Assembly: GCA_002424525.1 (NCBI GenBank)
Contig: DIKJ01000019.1
Span: 11,436 to 21,308 of the forward strand
DNA from: Bacteroidales bacterium UBA5621
GTDB lineage: Bacteria > Bacteroidota > Bacteroidia > Bacteroidales > VadinHA17
Length of the DNA stretch: 9,873 nt
Direction of reading: 5' to 3'
A program made the position numbers and the translations under genes. A model generated the notes under the pieces. It was not told where the DNA came from, made no database searches, and was given only the letters and a program-made list of their open reading frames with translations. Positions 1 through 6,344 of this stretch are shown piece after piece. Numbering within the stretch: the first letter of the stretch is position 1; each line of letters opens with the position of its first letter.

Positions 1-648
1 CCTTACGTTTCACTGAGGGATCAGAAACACGGGGATTTCGCAGTAAGCTTGCAGTATACACCTTTTCAGAGATACAGGATCTCAGGTGGAAACAAGATAC
101 CCGCCGGTTCAGACTGGCCCACCTTCAGACTGACCTGGAAGCACGGAGTAAACGAGTTTTCCGGCCTGTCAGATGATCTCCTGCATTACGACATGTTCAG
201 GTTCGAAGTGTCGAAGAGGCGCAACATCGGCGCATTCAGCGAGTTTGTCTGGAGGCTCAGGACGGGAGCGTTCGCCAATAACACAACCCTCCCCTGGTAC
301 GATTTCTTCCACTTCAACACGCAGCCGTTACCATTTCTTATAGACAATTATGAAGACGCTTTCAGGCTTCCGGATTACTACTCCTTAAGCACCTCCGAAC
401 TATTTGGAGAGTTTCACCTGAAATATACCACACCTTACCTGTTGTTTAAATTGCTCCCGGGGCTCAGCAATACGCTGATGCGCGAGAACCTTACCCTGTC
501 GTGGCTCGGATCGCGGTACCACAGCCACTACACGGAAATCGGTTACACGATGAGCGAGATATTCCTGCTTGGGGAGGCGGGCATCTGGGCCGGATTTGAT
601 AACCTCAGGTACAGGAGTCTTGGATTTAAGATAATCCTGCGTCTCTGA
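1..648 (+). CDS. DUF5686-like outer-membrane beta-barrel protein, C-terminal part (5' end outside window)
   Basis: The frame is open from base 1, so the gene starts upstream; 215 residues are visible, ending in TGA. The sequence alternates short polar and aromatic-rich strands typical of an outer-membrane barrel. Recognisable stretches are HFNTQPLPFLIDNYEDAF, YYSLSTSELFGEF, KYTTPYLLFKLLPGLSNTL and a final FDNLRYRSLGFKI strand. From memory these match the C-terminal barrel of the Bacteroidota DUF5686 proteins, which usually carry an N-terminal carboxypeptidase-regulatory-like domain and total about 800 residues; that part is not in view. The protein probably sits in the outer membrane, and its biochemical role is unknown. 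The ATG-like or TTG codons near base 49 are internal and should not be taken as the start. The stop is 12 bp from the stop of the opposing dnaB gene. The family assignment is by recognition and not by a search; other Bacteroidota barrels remain possible. Confidence 0.75.
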   Translation, partial: PYVSLRDQKHGDFAVSLQYTPFQRYRISGGNKIPAGSDWPTFRLTWKHGVNEFSGLSDDLLHYDMFRFEVSKRRNIGAFSEFVWRLRTGAFANNTTLPWYDFFHFNTQPLPFLIDNYEDAFRLPDYYSLSTSELFGEFHLKYTTPYLLFKLLPGLSNTLMRENLTLSWLGSRYHSHYTEIGYTMSEIFLLGEAGIWAGFDNLRYRSLGFKIILRL

Positions 649-660
649 AACAACCACGGA

Positions 661-2184
661 TCATGCAAACGGGGGCTCGTCGCTCAGATCATTTTCATTG
701 TCGAATCCTCCGCCCAGCCTTCTCATGTTATCTTGGTTCATTTTTGAACCAAGGGTTATGCTCTGTGCAGTTTCCCTGAACTCAGGATCCATGTCAATCT
801 CAAAATCGTCAATATCCACGAACTGAGCCTTTTCTTCGCGGAATCTCAGTCTGACATCATCAACGGGACCGTTACGGTTTTTTGCCAGGATGATCTCAGC
901 TATCCCCTTTGTGGAGGAGCCATCCTCAAATGCAGGTATTCCGAATTTATCCTGGCGGTGAATAAATACCACCATGTCAGCATCCTGCTCGATGGCACCT
1001 GATTCCCTGAGGTCGGAAAGGAGGGGCCTCTTGGTGCCGCCTCTCATCTCCACCGATCTGTTCAGCTGAGAGAGAGCGAGAATGGGAACATTCAGTTCCT
1101 TGGCGATGCTCTTCAGTGAACGCGATATGCTGCTTACCTCCTGCTCGCGACTGCCTGCATTCTCGGGTCCCGACATAAGCTGAAGGTAGTCAACAATGAC
1201 AATGTCAAGCTTATGCTGAGCAACCAGGCGCCGGCATTTGGCTCTCAGCTCGAAGATTGAGATTGCCGGTGTATCATCGATGAAAATGGGTGCCTGCACC
1301 AGCTTCTTGATCCTGGAATCAAGTTGTTTCCACTCTTCCTCCGACAGACGGCCATTCTTAATCTTATCTCCGGGTATGTCTGTTTCAGCTATTATAAGCC
1401 TGTTTACCAACTGAATAGAAGACATCTCGCACGAGAATACGGCCACCTTCTTCCCGTGGTCGATTGCCATATTACGCGCCATGGAGAGCGCAAATGCCGT
1501 TTTACCCATCGACGGGCGGGCGGCGATAATGATAAGTTCCGATTTCTGCCAGCCCGATGTAAGACGATCGAGCTTTGTAAAGCCCGAAGGGATCCCGACA
1601 AGAGCATCCTCTCTCTTCCCCGCTTCCTCGATCTCCCTGATGGCTTCCTTCAATACAACATTTATCGGGGATACCTCCCTTTTTATATTGCCCTCGGCAA
1701 TCTGAAAAAGAGCATTCTCTGAATAATCGAGTAACTCGGTCACATCGTATGTGTCATCGAAAGAGCGGTTCTGTATTTCAGTCGCTACCCGGATAAGCTC
1801 CCTCTGGATGTATTTCTGTGCAACGATCCTCGCATGGTAATCGACGTTTGCGGCCGATACTACTTTCGAAGTGAGCTGAGTCAGATAAACCGGCCCCCCA
1901 ACGCTGTCGAGCTCGTTGTGAGCCCTTAGCTCCTCCGTAACGGTGTACAGGTCAACAGGGTATTCCCGCGAAGAAAGATCTGAAACAATCTTGAATATTC
2001 TCTGATGAGCCTCCTTGTAAAAACTCTCCGGACGAAGAATATCCAGAATTGTGATCACCGCCTCCTTTTCCAGCATTATTGCCCCTAGAACCGCCTCTTC
2101 CATATCAATGGCCTGAGGCGGCACTTTGCCAAAATCAGGAAGAGCCGCAACTAAGGGCCTTGCACTTGTTCGTTGTTTTGCCAT
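661..2184 (-). CDS. dnaB: Replicative DNA helicase DnaB
   Basis: Complete 507-residue RecA-fold hexameric helicase that unwinds DNA at the replication fork and recruits primase. The N-terminal helical domain (about residues 22-125, starting PPQAIDMEEAVLGAIM) is followed by a linker and the ATPase domain. Visible motifs are Walker A ARPSMGKTA (222-230), Walker B DIVIVDYLQL (327-336), the SQLNRSVEMR segment (372-381), LLSDLRESGAIEQDAD (388-403) and AKNRNGP (434-440), which holds the usual arginine finger. The reading is continuous through the ATPase motifs, so there is no intein, although dnaB is a common intein site. The tail after about residue 465 is low in conserved sequence and ends DLSDEPPFA. 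The ATG at 2184 gives a normal-length N terminus. The gene is transcribed alone, divergently from ispE, from a likely promoter about 60 bp upstream. Identification is essentially certain. Confidence 0.98.
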   Translation of the reverse strand: MAKQRTSARPLVAALPDFGKVPPQAIDMEEAVLGAIMLEKEAVITILDILRPESFYKEAHQRIFKIVSDLSSREYPVDLYTVTEELRAHNELDSVGGPVYLTQLTSKVVSAANVDYHARIVAQKYIQRELIRVATEIQNRSFDDTYDVTELLDYSENALFQIAEGNIKREVSPINVVLKEAIREIEEAGKREDALVGIPSGFTKLDRLTSGWQKSELIIIAARPSMGKTAFALSMARNMAIDHGKKVAVFSCEMSSIQLVNRLIIAETDIPGDKIKNGRLSEEEWKQLDSRIKKLVQAPIFIDDTPAISIFELRAKCRRLVAQHKLDIVIVDYLQLMSGPENAGSREQEVSSISRSLKSIAKELNVPILALSQLNRSVEMRGGTKRPLLSDLRESGAIEQDADMVVFIHRQDKFGIPAFEDGSSTKGIAEIILAKNRNGPVDDVRLRFREEKAQFVDIDDFEIDMDPEFRETAQSITLGSKMNQDNMRRLGGGFDNENDLSDEPPFA

Positions 2185-2245
2185 TAACCTTATATCGCTG
2201 ATTTAATGATGATTAGGAGATAACAGATTGCTTATACAGCATCTT

Positions 2246-2278
2246 CAAAGGTATGAATAACCATATGCAATAATCAGA
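2246..2278 (-). promoter_or_regulatory. Probable dnaB promoter (Bacteroidota type)
   Basis: On the minus strand 2253-2246 reads TACCTTTG, a full match to the Bacteroidota -7 consensus TAnnTTTG. A weak -33-like TCTG lies 21 bp upstream (2278-2275; consensus TTTG). Transcription would start near 2240, giving dnaB a 5' leader of roughly 55 nt. The same TACCTTTG octamer lies ahead of tgt. This is consensus matching only. Confidence 0.5.
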
Positions 2279-2369
2279 CAGGTATTCTTTTATTACAAAC
2301 AAATTAATGTTTAAAACTTGTTGAAAAACTGAAAATGCCGAATTATGGGTTTTATTCGAAACCATTAGG

Positions 2370-2377
2370 TATTTTTG
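2370..2377 (+). promoter_or_regulatory. Possible ispE -7 promoter element
   Basis: TATTTTTG at 2370-2377 fits TAnnTTTG in all six fixed positions. No good TTTG -33 box is seen about 20 bp upstream (the region reads ATTATGGG). If it is used, transcription would begin at about 2381-2384, just past the ATG at 2379, which would make the internal ATG at 2394 the working start of ispE. The region is AT-rich, so a chance match is possible. Confidence 0.3.
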
Positions 2378-2378
2378 C

Positions 2379-3212
2379 ATGAAACGGCTTAAAATGGTTG
2401 TTTCTCCGAAAGCTAAGATAAATATCGGGTTGCGGATAACGGCAAAACGCAGTGACGGATTTCATGATATTGAGACAATATTTTATCCGGTCCCTCTCTG
2501 TGATGCACTTGAAATTGTTGAGGCCGGCGAACCTTCAGCAGGTGACAGAATTACTGTTACGGGGCTCGATCCGGGGGGCAGGCCGGAAGATAACCTGGTA
2601 ATCAGGGCAATAAAGACTCTGAGGAAGGAGTACCCTGTCCCGGCCCTGAAGATCCATCTGCACAAGGCGATTCCCGCCGGGGCCGGACTTGGCGGGGGCT
2701 CCTCAGATTCGGCGTTCACTCTTTCTGCGCTTAACAGGCACTATGGACTCTCTATTGACGTAATCGAACTCAGGAAATATGCACTGGAGACCGGAAGTGA
2801 CTCTCCATTTTTTATTGATCCTGTACCCTCCCATGCCACGGGAAGAGGAGAAGTGCTGACACCCGTCGATCCTCTTGCTGAGGGCCTCCACCTGCTTCTT
2901 GTCAACCCCGGCATCAGGGTAAACACCAGGGAGGCTTACGGCAGCTGTACACCCCGGACTTCGGGCATAAAGCTTAACGAGCTCTACAACCGGCCGGTCC
3001 CCGAATGGAAAAACCTGATCTATAACGATTTTGAAGAAATTGTATTCAGGCAATATCCGTTGATAGGAGACATTAAAAGAAGATTATACGAGTCGGGAGC
3101 GCTTTACAGCTCAATGTCGGGCAGTGGCTCAACAGTCTATGGCATCTACTCACATCAGCCGGTAGTGCCGGAAGAAATAAAATCCTGGGTGATCTACAAA
3201 GGATTGTTATAA
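2379..3212 (+). CDS. ispE: 4-diphosphocytidyl-2-C-methyl-D-erythritol kinase
   Basis: GHMP-family kinase of the cytoplasmic MEP pathway. It phosphorylates the 2-hydroxyl of CDP-methylerythritol with ATP on the way to isopentenyl diphosphate. The 277-residue product shows the N-terminal PKAKINIGL motif with the conserved lysine (10-18), the glycine-rich ATP loop PAGAGLGGGSSDSA (99-112), the catalytic aspartate region GSDSPFF (139-145, usually GADVPFF), and the C-terminal SMSGSGSTVYG loop (245-255). The length is normal for the family. The outer ATG at 2379 is reported, but the in-frame ATG at 2394 would give MVVSPKAKINIGL, which aligns better with the usual family start, and a -7-like box directly precedes 2379. 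The gene stands alone, divergent from dnaB and convergent with the biotin carrier gene, its stop 2 bp from that gene's stop. Function is secure; the start is uncertain by 5 codons. Confidence 0.96.
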   Translation: MKRLKMVVSPKAKINIGLRITAKRSDGFHDIETIFYPVPLCDALEIVEAGEPSAGDRITVTGLDPGGRPEDNLVIRAIKTLRKEYPVPALKIHLHKAIPAGAGLGGGSSDSAFTLSALNRHYGLSIDVIELRKYALETGSDSPFFIDPVPSHATGRGEVLTPVDPLAEGLHLLLVNPGIRVNTREAYGSCTPRTSGIKLNELYNRPVPEWKNLIYNDFEEIVFRQYPLIGDIKRRLYESGALYSSMSGSGSTVYGIYSHQPVVPEEIKSWVIYKGLL

Positions 3213-3214
3213 TC

Positions 3215-3532
3215 TCACTCCATCTCCAGCAAAAGGGTTCCCTTCGATACCTTATCACCCTTTTTTACTGCAATGCGCTTTATCCGTGCATCGGCGCTGC
3301 AGATAAGGACGTTCTGCATTTTCATGGCATCGAGTATCATCAGGTTCTCTCCCTTAGTGACATCCTGCCCTACCTTTACCATGATGTCGAGGATGGTGCC
3401 CGGGATAAAGCTTTCAATAATTTTCGGATCAGGAGGCTTATAGGGTTTGCGGCTGGCAAAACTTTTGCTTATCCTTGTTTTGTAAAGGGTTGTATCAATA
3501 TTAAGGATGCCCAGGTCTTTATGCTCTTTCAT
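3215..3532 (-). CDS. Biotin carboxyl carrier protein (biotin/lipoyl attachment domain)
   Basis: Small 105-residue carrier that holds biotin on a lysine and shuttles carboxyl groups between the active sites of a biotin-dependent carboxylase or decarboxylase. The biotinylation motif DAMKMQN is at 68-74, with Lys71 as the attachment site. It is framed by the two half-repeats of the hammerhead fold, FIPGTILDIMVKVGQDVTKGE (42-62) and the ARIKRIAVKKGDKVSKG region near the end. The N-terminal stretch LNIDTTLYKTRISKSF followed by KPPDPK resembles the extension of Bacteroidota carriers encoded next to acyl-CoA carboxylases. The ATG at 3532 was chosen because the family-like sequence begins just after it and it leaves a 34-bp gap to the carboxyltransferase gene. 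An in-frame ATG at 3610 would add 26 unfamiliar residues and overlap that gene by 44 bp. It is almost certainly co-transcribed with, and a partner of, the upstream gene. Confidence 0.9.
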   Translation of the reverse strand: MKEHKDLGILNIDTTLYKTRISKSFASRKPYKPPDPKIIESFIPGTILDIMVKVGQDVTKGENLMILDAMKMQNVLICSADARIKRIAVKKGDKVSKGTLLLEME

Positions 3533-3566
3533 AATCTGTTCTTTGATATGGAACCACCCGAATTGA

Positions 3567-5111
3567 TCAGAACGGAGGTAATCCGTGCTTCTTATAAGGC
3601 ATTGCAACATCTTTGTTTTCAGATATTTCTATCCCATGCAACAGCAACCTTCTTGTTTCGCCCGGCACAATCACAGCATCGATATATCCCCTGGAAGCGG
3701 CAACATAAGGATTGGCGAACTTGGCCTTGTATTCTTCGACTTTCTGTCTTCTCATGCCGTCGGGATCGTCAGAGGACATTATCTCTTTTCTGAAGATAAT
3801 GTTTGCGGCCCCCTCGGGTCCCATTACGGCTATTTCAGCACTGGGCCAGGCAAAGACAAAATCAGCCCGCAGGTGGCGCGATCCCATAGCTATGTAACCG
3901 CCGCCGTATGCCTTCCTGAGAATAACAGTCAGTTTCGGGACCGTGGCTTCGCTGTAGGCGTATAGTACTTTTGCACCATGCCTGATCACTCCGGCATGCT
4001 CCTGGTCAACTCCCGGGAGGTATCCCGGCAGGTCCACGAGCGTAATGATGGGTATATTGAACGAGTCGCAGTACCTTATAAACCTGGCGGCCTTGTCAGA
4101 TGAATCGACATCAAGAACCCCGGCCATCTCGAGCGGCTGGTTGGCGACAAAACCCGTTGTCCTTCCCCCCATTCTGCCAAAACCGATCACCATGTTCTTT
4201 GCATAGTGTTCCATTATCTCAAAAAAATCGGATTTGTCGATTATCGCCCGAATCACATCCCTTACATCGTACGGAAGGGTCGGGTCGTCCGGGACAATTT
4301 TTTCAATATTGTATTCCGGGTCCGGTTCTCCGGATTCAAAGCTTCTCGCTTTGCGGCTGTTGTTCCACGGGATAAAGGTGATAAGCCTTTTTATCTGCTC
4401 GAAGCACTCCTCCTCGGTTGCTGCAAAAAAGTGAGCATTCCCGGTTACCTCGCTGTGAACCCTTGCCCCGCCGAGATCTTCCATCGAGATCTCTTCACCC
4501 AGGACGGTTTTGATAACTTCGGGACCTGTGATGAACATCTTGGAGATGTTGTCCACAACAAAAACGAAGTCGGTCAGAGCCGGGGAATAGACTGCTCCCC
4601 CTGCGCATGGACCCAGTATCACTGAGATCTGGGGAATGACCCCGCTGGAGATGGTGTTCCTGAAGAATATCTCTCCATACCCGGCCAGCGAGTTGACCCC
4701 TTCCTGGATTCTTGCTCCCCCTGAATCGTTGATCCCGATAAGCGGTATCTTCATCTTGAGGGCATGATCCATTATCTTGGTGATCTTTCTCGAGTGCATC
4801 AGTCCGAGTGAGCCCCCGGCAACTGTAAAATCCTGGGCGTAAACAGCGATAGGAGCACCGTAAATTGTACCGGTGCCAATTACAACACCGTCGCTTGGAA
4901 GCGATTTCTTGTCCATGTCAAAATCGCGGGCATCATGCTCGACAAAAAGATCATATTCACTAAAGGTGTTGTGATCGAGAAGGGCCATGATTCGCTCCCG
5001 GGCAGTGCGTTTCCCCAAAGCCTTCTGCTTTTCAATAGCCTGTTCACCCCCGCCGAGTAAAATCTTATCACGTTTCTCCTGCAATTCGCGGATCTTCTTT
5101 TCAAGTGGCAT
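3567..5111 (-). CDS. Acyl-CoA carboxylase/decarboxylase carboxyltransferase subunit (PccB/MmdA family)
   Basis: Complete 514-residue carboxyltransferase of the propionyl-CoA carboxylase beta / methylmalonyl-CoA decarboxylase alpha family. It moves CO2 between carboxybiotin and an acyl-CoA, most likely propionyl-CoA/methylmalonyl-CoA. The tandem crotonase-like halves are clear: LGGGEQAIEKQKALGKRTARERI near the N terminus, INDSGGARIQEGVNSL and GPCAGGAVYSPALTDF in the first half, then VDLPGYLPGVDQEHAGVIRHGAK, AYGGGYIAMGS and AWPSAEIAVMGPEGAANI in the second. The end KKHGLPPF resembles the KKHGNIPL-type family end. The ATG at 5111 gives the usual start. The gene lies 96 bp after the LptF/G permease gene and 34 bp before its biotin carrier. 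No biotin carboxylase (AccC-like), OadB/MmdB membrane decarboxylase or OadG-like subunit is present, so carboxylase versus sodium-pumping decarboxylase cannot be decided here. The 5112-5207 gap holds no full TAnnTTTG box on this strand, and TGGTTTTG (5169-5162) is the nearest match. Confidence 0.95.
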   Translation of the reverse strand: MPLEKKIRELQEKRDKILLGGGEQAIEKQKALGKRTARERIMALLDHNTFSEYDLFVEHDARDFDMDKKSLPSDGVVIGTGTIYGAPIAVYAQDFTVAGGSLGLMHSRKITKIMDHALKMKIPLIGINDSGGARIQEGVNSLAGYGEIFFRNTISSGVIPQISVILGPCAGGAVYSPALTDFVFVVDNISKMFITGPEVIKTVLGEEISMEDLGGARVHSEVTGNAHFFAATEEECFEQIKRLITFIPWNNSRKARSFESGEPDPEYNIEKIVPDDPTLPYDVRDVIRAIIDKSDFFEIMEHYAKNMVIGFGRMGGRTTGFVANQPLEMAGVLDVDSSDKAARFIRYCDSFNIPIITLVDLPGYLPGVDQEHAGVIRHGAKVLYAYSEATVPKLTVILRKAYGGGYIAMGSRHLRADFVFAWPSAEIAVMGPEGAANIIFRKEIMSSDDPDGMRRQKVEEYKAKFANPYVAASRGYIDAVIVPGETRRLLLHGIEISENKDVAMPYKKHGLPPF

Positions 5112-5207
5112 AACTCTCTATTTAATTGTTTGTTTCCTCAGGACCAAATAATTGAGAAATGGCAAAACCAGGTGGTAAGTTTAATGAAATAGAATGATTT
5201 AAAAAAA

Positions 5208-6344
5208 CTATTTTGGCGCTAATCGATATAATACCAGTGCAACAATTGCGTAAATGATATTTGGAATCCACATGGCCAGCATCGGATCGAGGTTCCCTTT
5301 CAGGGAAAACTGCGATGAAAACTGCATGAACAGGATATATGTAAAACTGAGCCCGAGCCCTATCCCGATATTCATCCCTATTCCTCCCCTTACTTTCCGT
5401 GAAGAGAGCGAGACCCCTATCAGTGTCAGGATAAATACAGCGAACGGACTCGAGAAGCGCCGGTGCTTCTCGATCAGGAAAAGCTTGATCTCATCCGAGC
5501 CCTGAAGCCTCAGAAGGCTTATATAACGGCGGAGATCATTATAGGTCATGGTGTGCACAAAATCCGGATCCCTCGACAGATCATCCGGTGTTATCGTCAG
5601 GGTCGTATCGGTCTGCATGCCTCTGGTTATCACCTCCCCTTCCCTGCTGATTTCCCTTATGTAATAATTACCTACGGTCCATCTATGCGTCGCCGTATCC
5701 CACCTTACCCACATCGATGAGAGTTTGGATTGGAGCATCCCGTCATCATCAAACTTCTCGATAGTGAAATTCCGTCCCGACATGCTTAAAGGGTTGAACG
5801 ATTCCATGTAAATATAAATATTCCTGTAAACCTGCCGGTGAACATTCATCACCTGCACCCTGCGGCTGGTACGCCTGTAATACTTGTCCTCAAAATTCAT
5901 CCTCTTCATGTTCGCATCCGGAATGACGAAATTTGTCAGGAGGTAAATGAAGATCGCGATTACCAGCGCTGAAAGGAAATAGGGCCACATCATCCTCCTG
6001 AAGCTCATTCCGCTGTTGAGTATGGCTATTATTTCTGTATTCACCGACATCTTAGAGGTAAAGAAGATAACAGAGATAAATACGAACAGTGGAGCGAAAA
6101 GGGTGGCGAAGAAGGGAATGAAGTTCATGTAATAGTCAAAAATGATAGCCTTTGCCGGTGCCTCTTTCTCCATGAAATTGTCGATCTTCTCTGCAAAGTC
6201 GAAGACAACGGCAATTGTCAGGATCAGTATCAGGCTGAAGACAAACGTACCAAGGAACTTCCTGATAATGTACAGATCGATGATCCTGATCCGTAACCCT
6301 GCTAAAGTCTCTCTGAAACTCTTCTTACCGTAGATTCTTTCCAT
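5208..6344 (-). CDS. LptF/LptG family permease (lipopolysaccharide export)
   Basis: 378-residue inner-membrane permease of the LptB2FG transporter, which extracts lipopolysaccharide from the inner membrane and passes it to the LptC-LptA bridge. Six hydrophobic segments are visible, at about 31-50, 72-96, 121-140, 300-315, 322-342 and 357-374. A roughly 150-residue periplasmic beta-jellyroll region lies between segments 3 and 4, the typical YjgP/YjgQ layout. The motif LYIIRKFLGTFVFSL opens the first segment, and EIIAILNSGMSFRRMMWP is the cytoplasmic coupling-helix region. The ATG at 6344 lies inside tgt (43-bp overlap). It is supported by an AAGGAG element 10 nt upstream and by the absence of any other in-frame ATG, GTG or TTG before the first membrane segment. 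The product therefore carries about 20 residues more ahead of the first segment than I expect for this family. Its position after tgt points to LptG, but LptF cannot be excluded. Confidence 0.93.
   Translation of the reverse strand: MERIYGKKSFRETLAGLRIRIIDLYIIRKFLGTFVFSLILILTIAVVFDFAEKIDNFMEKEAPAKAIIFDYYMNFIPFFATLFAPLFVFISVIFFTSKMSVNTEIIAILNSGMSFRRMMWPYFLSALVIAIFIYLLTNFVIPDANMKRMNFEDKYYRRTSRRVQVMNVHRQVYRNIYIYMESFNPLSMSGRNFTIEKFDDDGMLQSKLSSMWVRWDTATHRWTVGNYYIREISREGEVITRGMQTDTTLTITPDDLSRDPDFVHTMTYNDLRRYISLLRLQGSDEIKLFLIEKHRRFSSPFAVFILTLIGVSLSSRKVRGGIGMNIGIGLGLSFTYILFMQFSSQFSLKGNLDPMLAMWIPNIIYAIVALVLYRLAPK

Noticed and set aside
1324..1722. 132-residue plus-strand open frame opposite dnaB
   Set aside because: It overlaps the conserved DnaB ATPase domain in antisense and its sequence looks non-protein-like.
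661..2184. Possible intein in dnaB
   Set aside because: dnaB often hosts inteins at its ATPase motifs, but the frame passes through Walker A, Walker B and the later motifs with normal spacing and total length.
3533..3610. N-terminal extension of the biotin carrier from the ATG at 3610
   Set aside because: It would overlap the carboxyltransferase gene by 44 bp and adds residues (MLQCLIRSTDYLRSD) unlike the family. The ATG at 3532 fits the expected N terminus better, though this is not proven.
4206..4625. 139-residue plus-strand open frame opposite the carboxyltransferase gene
   Set aside because: It lies wholly inside a strongly conserved gene on the other strand, has no recognisable motif and shows no promoter or ribosome site.
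5195..5210. T-run on the minus strand right after the LptF/G stop, considered as an intrinsic terminator
   Set aside because: A run of seven T follows the stop, but no GC-rich hairpin precedes it, so it lacks the stem an intrinsic terminator needs.
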